Made by a program: the position numbers and the translations under genes. DNA of 51,026 nucleotides, from the NCBI RefSeq assembly GCF_000148725.1, contig NZ_GL476310.1, positions 316,512 through 367,537 of the forward strand, given 5' to 3'. Origin of the DNA: Roseibium sp. TrichSKD4 (lineage in GTDB: Bacteria; Pseudomonadota; Alphaproteobacteria; Rhizobiales; Stappiaceae). The notes beneath the pieces are model-generated. The model saw only the letters and a program-made list of their open reading frames with translations. It searched no databases and was not told the origin of the DNA. Positions 16,166 to 23,889 of this stretch are shown here, one piece after another. Position 1 is the first letter of the stretch. Every line of letters begins with the position of its first letter.

Positions 16166-16773
16166 ACATGCATAAGACGGCTGGCGGAGGGTTCAAAGAC
16201 GCGCCTGTTGAGGCTGCGCGAAGTTTTCGGATTCTGATGAACGCCATGGCCCGTCCCGGCAGCATCTCGCAACTGGATGCGATAGAGCCACCAGATCCAC
16301 TTTCCCCTGCAGCTGGCACTGCTCTTTTGACGCTCGCTGATCCCACAACACCTGTTTTTCTAGCCGGAGCGGCAGATACGGAAACGGCGAGGAATTGGGT
16401 CGCATTTCATATTGGTGCGCCAATCATAGAGCCATCGGATCTTCGCTCCTTTGCTGGGCGTGGCAGACCACCGGGGGAGGTGTTCGCTGTAGGGGCGTGG
16501 GCAGACTTACGGGGGCATCTCGAGGCCCTTCCGATAGGACGGCCCGATTATCCGGATCGCTCGGCAACTTTGATTGCAGATTTACCGACAATCGCTAACT
16601 CCGGAGCAAAATTATCTGGTCCTGGGATCCGGGCCATTGAAGCTCTGTCCCTGCCTGAAACGGAGGTGTTTCAGGAGAATAACGCACGCTTCCCACTTGG
16701 TTTTGATGTGTTTTTCACCTCCGGCTCCTTGGTGGCTGCACTGCCAAGGTCAACGCGAGTGGAGGCTGCTTGA
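16162..16773 (+). CDS. phnH: C-P lyase subunit PhnH
   Basis: 203 residues of normal PhnH length with the family text FRILMNAMARPGSI near residue 22 and a PLGFDVFF segment near the C-terminus. PhnH is a dimeric, catalytically silent subunit of the PhnGHIJ core, needed for the purine-displacing step that forms 5-triphosphoribosyl phosphonate. The start overlaps phnG by 4 bases, and the stop is directly followed by the phnI ATG. Confidence 0.95.
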   Translation: MNMHKTAGGGFKDAPVEAARSFRILMNAMARPGSISQLDAIEPPDPLSPAAGTALLTLADPTTPVFLAGAADTETARNWVAFHIGAPIIEPSDLRSFAGRGRPPGEVFAVGAWADLRGHLEALPIGRPDYPDRSATLIADLPTIANSGAKLSGPGIRAIEALSLPETEVFQENNARFPLGFDVFFTSGSLVAALPRSTRVEAA

Positions 16774-17856
16774 ATGTATGTAGCAGTAAAAGGCGGCGAA
16801 CGGGCGATCGACAATGCGCATGCCTGGCGGGATGAAGAGCGACGGGGTGACACCTCAATCCCAGAGGTGTCATTGGCTCAAATTCGAGAACAGTTGGCTC
16901 TTGCGGTTAATCGTGTGATGGCCGAGGGCTCTCTGTTTGATGCAGACTTGGCGGCTTTGGCCATTAAGCAGTCTCGGGGAGATTTGATTGAGGCCATATT
17001 TCTGATCCGTGCTTATCGCACGACGTTACCGCGTTTCGGGGCAAGCCGTCCTGTAGCGACATCAAAGATGGCCGTCGATCGCCGTGTGTCGGCAACATTT
17101 AAGGATCTGCCGGGTGGGCAAATCCTTGGGCCAACTTTTGACTACACCCATCGGCTTTTGGACTTCAAACTGGCTGCGGAAGGTAAAGCCCCGGAAGTTA
17201 AAATCGCGCCGGCCACCAAGGAAGATGTGCCGCATGTCACAAGCTTTCTCAACAAGGATGGCTTGATTGAAACCGAACTGCCGTCAAACGAAGAGCCACG
17301 TGACCTGACGCGGGAACCCTTGGAGTTTCCGGCAGGACGCGATTTGCGCCTCCAGTCAATGGCGCGGGGAGATGAGGGGTTCATCCTGTCACTCGCTTAC
17401 TCCACCCAGCGCGGGTACGGGCGCACTCATGCCTTTGTCGGTGAATTGAGGATCGGACGGGTCGCGGTCGAAATGGACATCCCTGAACTGGGGTTTGCCA
17501 TTGAGATCGGAGAGGTTGAACTTACTGAATGCGAAACCGTCAATCAGTTCAAGGGCTCTAAAACTGAGCCACCGCAGTTCACGCGTGGCTATGGATTGGT
17601 GTTTGGTCAATCTGAGCGCAAGGCCATCGCCATGTCACTGCTTGATCGAAGCCTGCGTTGGCAGGAACTGGGTGAGGACTTTGTCGGCGCACCTGCGCAA
17701 GACGAAGAGTTTGTTCTGGCCCATTGCGACAACATTCAGGCCACCGGTTTTCTGGAGCATATCAAACTGCCGCATTACGTCGATTTTCAAAGTGAATTGG
17801 AACTTGTCCGTCGTCTGCGTACCGAGGCAGAAGCGGCACAGGAGGCAGCCGAATGA
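16774..17856 (+). CDS. phnI: C-P lyase subunit PhnI
   Basis: 360 residues. It begins MYVAVKGGERAIDNAHA, the conserved PhnI start, and contains IKQSRGDLIEAIFLIRAYRTT and the later GYGLVFGQSERKAIAMSLLDR. PhnI is the nucleosidase-like subunit that removes adenine from ATP and attaches the phosphonate to ribose. The ATG follows phnH without a gap, and its end overlaps phnJ by 4 bases. Confidence 0.95.
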   Translation: MYVAVKGGERAIDNAHAWRDEERRGDTSIPEVSLAQIREQLALAVNRVMAEGSLFDADLAALAIKQSRGDLIEAIFLIRAYRTTLPRFGASRPVATSKMAVDRRVSATFKDLPGGQILGPTFDYTHRLLDFKLAAEGKAPEVKIAPATKEDVPHVTSFLNKDGLIETELPSNEEPRDLTREPLEFPAGRDLRLQSMARGDEGFILSLAYSTQRGYGRTHAFVGELRIGRVAVEMDIPELGFAIEIGEVELTECETVNQFKGSKTEPPQFTRGYGLVFGQSERKAIAMSLLDRSLRWQELGEDFVGAPAQDEEFVLAHCDNIQATGFLEHIKLPHYVDFQSELELVRRLRTEAEAAQEAAE

Positions 17857-18731
17857 ACGCGCAAGCTTACAATTTTGCCTATTTGGATGAGCAAACGAAG
17901 CGAATGATCCGGCGCGCCATCTTAAAAGGCCTCGCGATCCCGGGATATCAGGTGCCGTTTGCAAGTCGGGAAATGCCAATGCCCTATGGTTGGGGCACCG
18001 GCGGCGTGCAGGTGACGGCAGCCTGCCTTGTGCCCGAAGACAAACTGAAGGTGATTGATCAGGGGGCGGACGATACGACCAACGCTGTCAGTATTCGCAA
18101 GTTTTTTGAAAAGACGGCGGGTGTTGAAGTAACGGAGGCAACCGGTGAGGCAAGTCTCATTCAAACGCGCCATCGCATCCCGGAACAAGACCTGAGCAAG
18201 GATCAGATCCTCGTCTATCAGGTGCCAATCCCCGAGCCGTTACGCTTTCTTGAGCCACGCGAAACAGAGACGCGGAAAATGCACGAACTGGAAGAATACG
18301 GTCTCATGCATGTGAAACTTTACGAGGACATTTCCCGGCACGGTGAGATTTCCACTTCCTATGCCTATCCGGTGAAAGTCGAAGGGCGCTATATCATGGA
18401 CCCGTCTCCAATCCCGAAATTCGATAATCCCAAACTGTCAGACAGTTCTGCAATTCAGCTGTTTGGTGCGGGGCGGGAGCAGCGCATCTACGCTTTGCCT
18501 CCTTACACAGATGTCCAAAGTCTCGATTTTGAAGATTATCCCTTTGAGGTGTCAAAGGCCCCGCATGACTGTGATCTTTGCGGTGCAAAGGACACCTATC
18601 TGGATGAAGTGATCACCGATGATGCGGGAAGCCGCATGTATGTGTGCTCTGATACCGATTTCTGCTCCACCAGGCGCCAGAACGGTCATGTTGGCCGCTT
18701 GGGTACACCCGTTTCAAGCGAGGTCGCGTGA
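17853..18731 (+). CDS. phnJ: C-P lyase radical-SAM subunit PhnJ
   Basis: 292 residues. PhnJ cleaves the C-P bond of ribose-linked phosphonate using S-adenosylmethionine and a 4Fe-4S cluster, releasing the alkane. The cluster cysteines are visible near the C-terminus as CDLC, then Cys after 21 residues and Cys after 5 more (YVCSDTDFC), exactly the CX2CX21CX5C pattern of the family. The MPYGWGTGG segment near residue 43 is also characteristic. It overlaps phnI and phnK by 4 bases each. Confidence 0.96.
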   Translation: MNAQAYNFAYLDEQTKRMIRRAILKGLAIPGYQVPFASREMPMPYGWGTGGVQVTAACLVPEDKLKVIDQGADDTTNAVSIRKFFEKTAGVEVTEATGEASLIQTRHRIPEQDLSKDQILVYQVPIPEPLRFLEPRETETRKMHELEEYGLMHVKLYEDISRHGEISTSYAYPVKVEGRYIMDPSPIPKFDNPKLSDSSAIQLFGAGREQRIYALPPYTDVQSLDFEDYPFEVSKAPHDCDLCGAKDTYLDEVITDDAGSRMYVCSDTDFCSTRRQNGHVGRLGTPVSSEVA

Positions 18732-19528
18732 TGACCGCGGCGGTTGCTCAGATACAGACCAATTCCATTGAAGATGCGCCTCTGCTCAAGGTGCAAAATC
18801 TCGCCAAGTTTTATGGCAGCCGGGTTGGATGCCAAAATGTGTCCTTTGATCTTTTCCCCGGTGAGGTGTTGGGCATTGTCGGGGAAAGTGGGTCAGGAAA
18901 ATCCACCCTGTTGGCAGCGCTGGCTGGGCACCACCAACCGGACCGTGGAACCATTCACTATCGTGATCAGGATATTCTGGCGCTTCAGGAAAGTGAGCGT
19001 CGGCGATTGAGCCGAACTGAGTGGGCGTTTGTCCACCAGAACCCGCGCGATGGACTTCGTTTGGGTGTTAGCGCTGGTGGCAATGTTGGCGAACGCTTGA
19101 TGTCTGTTGGCAGTCGGCACTACGGCAATATCCGCACGCAAGCACTGGATTGGCTGGAACGGGTCGAGATTTCACCAGACCGGATCGATGACCGCCCGTC
19201 CTCCTTTTCCGGAGGAATGCAGCAACGTCTTCAAATCGCCCGCAACTTGGTGACCAGTCCAAAGTTGGTTTTCATGGACGAACCGACAGGGGGGCTGGAT
19301 GTCAGTGTTCAGGCACGTCTTTTGGACTTGCTTCGCGGTCTTGTGCGAACTCTCGGACTGTCCGTGATCATCGTCACCCACGATTTGGCTGTTGTCCGCC
19401 TTTTGGCAGATCGCTTGATGGTCATGAAATCTGGTGAAGTGGTGGAGCAGGGGCTAACAGATCAAGTGTTGGACGACCCACAACACGGGTATACCCAGCT
19501 TCTTGTATCCTCGGTTTTGCAGGTGTGA
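18728..19528 (+). CDS. phnK: C-P lyase ABC-type ATPase PhnK
   Basis: 266 residues with Walker A GESGSGKST, signature SFSGGMQQRLQIARN and Walker B LVFMDEPTGGLD. PhnK is not a transporter component; it docks on PhnJ in the C-P lyase complex. It may start at GTG 18728 or ATG 18731, both overlapping the phnJ stop. It overlaps the possible GTG start of phnL. Confidence 0.94.
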   Translation: MMTAAVAQIQTNSIEDAPLLKVQNLAKFYGSRVGCQNVSFDLFPGEVLGIVGESGSGKSTLLAALAGHHQPDRGTIHYRDQDILALQESERRRLSRTEWAFVHQNPRDGLRLGVSAGGNVGERLMSVGSRHYGNIRTQALDWLERVEISPDRIDDRPSSFSGGMQQRLQIARNLVTSPKLVFMDEPTGGLDVSVQARLLDLLRGLVRTLGLSVIIVTHDLAVVRLLADRLMVMKSGEVVEQGLTDQVLDDPQHGYTQLLVSSVLQV

Positions 19529-19530
19529 AA

Positions 19531-20202
19531 ATGATCCAGATTGAAAACCTGTCAAAAAGCTTCACGCTCCACAATCAGGGTGGTGCCGTCATACCGGTCA
19601 TGTGCGGAGCGACATTAACCGTAGAGCCGGGCGAATGTGTCGGCCTGATCGGGCAGTCGGGCGCGGGCAAGTCCACCTTGATGCGGATGATCTACGGCAA
19701 CTATCTGGCAGCTGGCGGGCAAATCCGGATTGGCAACGTAGGTGTTGTCGGCGCAACGCCTCGCGAGCTGATCCGTTTGCGCCGGGAAACGCTTGGCTAT
19801 GTCAGTCAGTTCCTGCGTGTGGTTCCACGCGTGCCAACGGTCGATGTTGTTGCAGACCCTTTGCTTCAATTGGGTGTATCAGAACGTCAGGCACGTTGTC
19901 GGGCAGAAGAACTGCTCAAGCGATTGAATATACCAGAGCGGCTCTGGAGCTTGTCACCGACCACCTTTTCCGGTGGAGAGCAGCAGCGGGTGAATATCGC
20001 GCGAGGTTTCGCGCATCCGTATCCAGCCCTGTTGCTGGATGAGCCAACTGCAAGTCTTGATGCGGCCAATCGCAAGGTGGTTCTGACGCTGATCGAAGAA
20101 GCCAAATCCCGCGGAGCTGCGGTTCTCGGCATATTCCACGACCAATCAGCCCGCGATCAGGTCTGCGACCGTCTCGTAGACGTTACAGCCTTCGCCCCCT
20201 GA
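19531..20202 (+). CDS. phnL: C-P lyase ABC-type ATPase PhnL
   Basis: About 223 residues: start [18 protein letters not shown], Walker [10 protein letters not shown], signature [16 protein letters not shown] and Walker [12 protein letters not shown]. PhnL pairs with PhnK on the PhnGHIJ core. I preferred ATG 19531, with AGGTG five bases upstream, over GTG 19525. It is the last phn gene here. phnM, whose pyrophosphatase is needed for the pathway, does not follow; the next feature is a tRNA on the other strand. Confidence 0.93.
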   Translation: MIQIENLSKSFTLHNQGGAVIPVMCGATLTVEPGECVGLIGQSGAGKSTLMRMIYGNYLAAGGQIRIGNVGVVGATPRELIRLRRETLGYVSQFLRVVPRVPTVDVVADPLLQLGVSERQARCRAEELLKRLNIPERLWSLSPTTFSGGEQQRVNIARGFAHPYPALLLDEPTASLDAANRKVVLTLIEEAKSRGAAVLGIFHDQSARDQVCDRLVDVTAFAP

Positions 20203-20250
20203 CAAGGTAAGCACCGAGCAGAGGCCATATAGGCAGGCATATAAGGAAAA

Positions 20251-20340
<90 letters not shown>

Positions 20341-20684
20341 GTTTCGTCAAGCATTGCTGCCGGCGAGGCCCGCAATATACTCATGAAGGGTGGGAGCGCA
20401 AGTGGGGTGGCAGGTTTTTTCCCGCAGGTGGATAAGTTTTGTTCTCAAACGGATTTTTGCCCGTTTGAGAACAATGCGAACTGATGCGCTCCATCATTTC
20501 TTTCTGACGGAGTTTTGATCAGGTGTCACTGGGAATTCCGCTGTATTTAGCCCATTTGTAGCAGCGTTGCGGTATTGTCATTGAACAATCCGACAAGGGC
20601 AATTAAAGGTAAAGCCTGATTGCAGTCCCCCTGACAAATGGGGGTGGCGTCAAGCCGCATGAGTTTACCGCGGAGATTGTGAAT
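20341..20684. other. Intergenic region with a strong inverted repeat
   Basis: The 344 bases between tRNA-Ser and a small membrane protein hold no supportable gene. The tRNA promoter must lie at its left end. The main landmark is the 14-base inverted repeat at 20439-20474. Confidence 0.5.
20439..20474. repeat. Perfect 14-bp inverted repeat with an 8-base loop
   Basis: TTGTTCTCAAACGG (20439-20452) and CCGTTTGAGAACAA (20461-20474) are exact reverse complements around ATTTTTGC. Neither side has a run of T, so it is not a normal terminator. It could be a large operator, a processing hairpin on the tRNA precursor side, or one copy of a dispersed palindromic repeat. Confidence 0.7.
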
Positions 20685-21008
20685 ATGACCGTTGTTCGAT
20701 TTGTTGTGAGACTGTTTGGTTATGCTCTGTTGGCATCTGCGGTGATTGCGCTTATCGCCGACGGAAGCTACTCCATCGCGCAGTCGGAGCTGGCTACACG
20801 CTCATTCGGTCAGGTTTGGTTCACATATTCTGCTGAGAGCCTCAATCTCGCGCAGGCTGTGATCCAGCGCCATGTCAGCCCGGTGATCTGGGACCCGATC
20901 ATTCAAACCTTGCTGACTTGGCCTGTTTGGGCGGTGACCGGTCCTTTGGCGATCCTTTTCCTTTGGCTGACCACCCCCGGTGAGCAACTGAAGCGGGCTT
21001 ACGCCTGA
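20685..21008 (+). CDS. Small two-helix membrane protein of unknown function
   Basis: About 107 residues with hydrophobic helices near residues 5-25 and 80-98, and a hydrophilic loop in between (SYSIAQSELATRSFGQVWF). I do not recognise a named domain. Both helices, a GGAG site upstream of the start and ordinary composition support a real gene. GTG 20679 is the alternative start. It lies about 90 bases upstream of the MsrA-like gene on the same strand and may be co-transcribed with it. Confidence 0.65.
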   Translation: MTVVRFVVRLFGYALLASAVIALIADGSYSIAQSELATRSFGQVWFTYSAESLNLAQAVIQRHVSPVIWDPIIQTLLTWPVWAVTGPLAILFLWLTTPGEQLKRAYA

Positions 21009-21097
21009 CTATTTGCCTCTCGTTCTGAAGTCGCGCTTGTGGTCATCCTGTCTGCCTTTCATAAAGAGGCAGGTGAATAGTTTGCGCGAGGCCGTTG

Positions 21098-21742
21098 ATG
21101 TCTTTCATGACCATGCTCAGCCGAAAATTTGAGCTTCCCAAGCCGAATGAGGCACTACCCGGGCGCAGCGAACGCGTTTGCCCATATGACAAACACGCCA
21201 AACTTGGCAGGCCACTTCTTCCGCCCTACCCGGATAGCTATCGGTCTGTCATTCTCGGGATGGGCAGTTTCTGGGCGGCTGAGGCACTGTTCTGGTCTCT
21301 TCAGGGCATCTACGTCACAGCTGTCGGGTTTTCTGGCGGGCATACGCCAAACCCGACCTACAACGAAGTCGGAACGGGGCGAACTGGACATGCTGAAGTT
21401 GTTCAAGTGGTCTACGATCCGGACCTTATAGCCCTTGAAGACATTTTGAAGATATTTTGGGAAGGCCATAACCCCACACAAGGCATGCGGCAGGGCAATG
21501 ATGTGGGCACGCAATATCGGTCATTGGTTTTGGTTGACCGGCAGGACGACCTTGAAGCAGCAGCGGCCGCAAAAGAGCGATATCAGCGAACATTGAATGA
21601 AGCAGGCGTCAAGTCGACGATCACCACTGTGATCGATGTTCAATCCGAATTCTATTTCGCCGAGGACTATCACCAACAATATTTGATAAAAAATCAGGGT
21701 GCAGATAAAGCCGTTAGAGGCTTGCAAGTGCCATTCGAATAG
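21098..21742 (+). CDS. MsrA-family protein with catalytic Cys replaced by Ser
   Basis: About 214 residues with the whole MsrA fold: YRSVILGMG, then GFSGGHTPNPTYNEVGTGRTGHAEVV, IFWEGHNPTQGMRQGNDVGTQYRS and FYFAEDYHQQYL across the family order. Active MsrA has GCFWG at the catalytic site; here the codon at 21266-21268 is AGT, giving GSFWA (Ser57). The usual cysteine in the EVCTGRTGHAE segment is Gly, and the cysteine-containing tail that recycles the enzyme is absent. The only Cys is residue 28. Peptide methionine sulfoxide reduction as known is therefore unlikely. It may be a binding pseudoenzyme. The start at ATG 21098 has GCGAGG six bases upstream. Confidence 0.88.
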   Translation: MSFMTMLSRKFELPKPNEALPGRSERVCPYDKHAKLGRPLLPPYPDSYRSVILGMGSFWAAEALFWSLQGIYVTAVGFSGGHTPNPTYNEVGTGRTGHAEVVQVVYDPDLIALEDILKIFWEGHNPTQGMRQGNDVGTQYRSLVLVDRQDDLEAAAAAKERYQRTLNEAGVKSTITTVIDVQSEFYFAEDYHQQYLIKNQGADKAVRGLQVPFE

Positions 21743-21879
21743 GTGGCTTAAAGTAATAAATATAGAAATAAGTACTGTAAAATATATCAATATGAAGTAT
21801 TTTAAAGAATAAATCGATAGTTTTAAGGTCTGTTAATCATAATATCGGACGCTCTACTCAGGATTGGGTGGAGGGTCTT

Positions 21880-22215
21880 GTGAAAATTAAACTCTCCGGA
21901 CTTTTGATCGCAGGTTATTTCGGCCTTGCGTTGATCTTGGTTCTGCTCGCTGGCCTGATGCCTTCGGAGCATGGGCGCGTCGCGGTCTTGCAATTTCCCT
22001 GGAGTGACCAGTCGGCAGTCGAGACTGTCGCACGGGCAGGGGGGCAGATTAATTCCGCGAGCGCACATGAATACGTTGCGATCACCCAATCAGAGAACAA
22101 GGGGTTTGTCTGGCACCTTTATCAGGAAGGGGCCGGAGTCGTGATTTCCGCATCTGCGGCGGCTGCGTGTGTGCGCCTGATTAAGACCGTCAAAAGGACT
22201 GACACTAATGGATGA
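21880..22215 (+). CDS. Small single-helix membrane protein coupled to a chemoreceptor
   Basis: About 111 residues. GTG 21880 was chosen because GGAGGG lies 6 bases upstream. One N-terminal helix (LLIAGYFGLALILVLLAGLM) is followed by an approximately 80-residue domain, probably periplasmic, ending in SASAAAACVRLIK. No family recognised. Its last 8 bases overlap the start of the chemoreceptor gene, so the two are translated together, and a helper role in sensing or assembly is plausible (inference). Confidence 0.65.
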   Translation: MKIKLSGLLIAGYFGLALILVLLAGLMPSEHGRVAVLQFPWSDQSAVETVARAGGQINSASAHEYVAITQSENKGFVWHLYQEGAGVVISASAAAACVRLIKTVKRTDTNG

Positions 22216-23701
22216 CCAAGAAGCAACTGAGATGTCCAGTGTTGATCAGCTGAGACACGCCTATTCTCTCAGACTGATCTACTTTTTGTGGCTGAATGTT
22301 CCGATAGTTGTGGGAACCGGATGGCTCGTGGGCCATGCTCCCATCACGTTTTTAGCCGGGATCGCGCTGTTGTTGGCTGTGGTTTCCACGGCTGTTTGGT
22401 TCAAGCGCGGCATCGCCAGTGAAACACGATATGTAACTTCCATCTCCATGGCGGCAATGGCTGGTCTGTTTGTGGCAGCGTTAGCGACACCGGATCAGGC
22501 TAATTCGCTCCAACTTGATGGGCATATGTATTTCTTTGTGGTGTTCGCTATCCTTGCCGGTTGGGTGGATTGGCGTCCGCTTGCGGCATATGCGGGTTTT
22601 GTTGCGCTCCATCACCTGTCATTGAATTTTGTCTACCCCACACTGGTGTTTCCCTATGGATCGGACCTGACACGGGTCGTTTTTCACGCCGTGATGGTTG
22701 TTGCTCAGTTTGCCTTCTTGTTCGCAGCGGTCAGTAAGCTGGCGAGCCTGCTTGCCCATAATGATGAGGCTAAGCAGAGCATCGAGAAAGTGCACCGGGA
22801 AACGATTGCGGCTTCTGCCTCTGAGGAAGAGCGCCGCGAGCAGGAGCACGCGGAGCAGACGCGCATCAATGAAATGATCGAAATGTTCCGTTCTGATATC
22901 GAAGCCAAACTGACTGCAGTGATTGCCAAAGTCAGTGATATGAGAAGCGCATCTCAAGAACTGAGTGGGGTCGCAGACGTCACGTCTCAGCGGGTCGCGT
23001 CCGCAACTGATGCCTCAGATCGTGCGTCGTCTAGTTCGGGAGCAGTTGCATCGGCGGCACATGAACTGTCTCAGTCGATTAGCGACATCTCCCAGCAGGT
23101 AGCTCAGGCCAAGCATATTGTGGTTTCGGCTTCAAAAAGCGCTGAATCCAGCAACGAGAAAGTGGCTGGTCTGGCTGAAGCAGCAAATCGCATTGGCGAA
23201 GTTGTGACCCTCATTCAAGCGATCGCAGAACAGACCAATCTTCTGGCGCTGAATGCAACAATCGAGGCTGCGCGGGCGGGAGAAGCTGGAAAGGGGTTTG
23301 CGGTCGTGGCTACCGAGGTCAAGGAACTGGCTATGCAGACCTCCAAGGCGACTGAAGAAATAGGCTCCCAGATATCAGCCATTCAGGCCGAGACGGAGGA
23401 AGTGGTGGATGCCATTGGAGAGATTTCGTCCACAATGGGCGAAGTGAGCAATTGCACGACTTCAATTGCAGATGCAGTAGAGCAGCAAAACGAACTAAAC
23501 ACCCGAATCTCTCATAATCTCGATGACGCTGTCAGCGGGGCCACTCGTGTTTCTGAAAACGTTTCGACGGTGTCAGATTCTGTCCAAGGCACCATGGGAG
23601 CTGCACAAACCGTTGCGGAATCGGCTGAGTTCCTTGAGCGGGAAGCCAATGAAATGCGCGGTTCTATCGAAGCATTCCTGCAGGATGTACGCGCTGCATA
23701 A
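22208..23701 (+). CDS. Methyl-accepting chemotaxis protein with a multi-helix membrane sensor
   Basis: A 497-residue receptor. The first 190 residues form about six closely spaced membrane helices with hardly any periplasmic loop, then a coiled coil with no HAMP domain evident, then the signalling domain. The conserved tip reads IAEQTNLLALNATIEAARAGE, followed by KGFAVVATEVKELA. The sensor part has histidines in or near helices (LDGHMYFF, ALHHLSLNF), which suggests that the signal is sensed within or near the membrane. The start overlaps the small membrane protein gene. It should signal through CheA/CheW encoded elsewhere. Confidence 0.9.
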   Translation: MDDQEATEMSSVDQLRHAYSLRLIYFLWLNVPIVVGTGWLVGHAPITFLAGIALLLAVVSTAVWFKRGIASETRYVTSISMAAMAGLFVAALATPDQANSLQLDGHMYFFVVFAILAGWVDWRPLAAYAGFVALHHLSLNFVYPTLVFPYGSDLTRVVFHAVMVVAQFAFLFAAVSKLASLLAHNDEAKQSIEKVHRETIAASASEEERREQEHAEQTRINEMIEMFRSDIEAKLTAVIAKVSDMRSASQELSGVADVTSQRVASATDASDRASSSSGAVASAAHELSQSISDISQQVAQAKHIVVSASKSAESSNEKVAGLAEAANRIGEVVTLIQAIAEQTNLLALNATIEAARAGEAGKGFAVVATEVKELAMQTSKATEEIGSQISAIQAETEEVVDAIGEISSTMGEVSNCTTSIADAVEQQNELNTRISHNLDDAVSGATRVSENVSTVSDSVQGTMGAAQTVAESAEFLEREANEMRGSIEAFLQDVRAA

Positions 23702-23711
23702 CGCCCTTATG

Positions 23712-23750
23712 AAACCGGTCGGTCAATTAGATCGCGACCGGTTTTCTCTT
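23712..23750 (+). terminator. Rho-independent terminator after the chemoreceptor
   Basis: AAACCGGTC and GACCGGTTT form a 9-bp stem around 15 bases, followed by TCTCTTT. It begins 10 bases after the chemoreceptor stop. Confidence 0.65.
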
Positions 23751-23889
23751 TCCCATCCATTTGATCAGAGATTTATCTCAGCTTGCTCTTGACCCTTGGT
23801 CGCTTGAGTGCCATTTGCCGACCTTCCTGTGACACCGAAACGGTGAGATTTTCGACCTTCTAGGCAATGCAAGAAGGCGGCGGTGAAGG

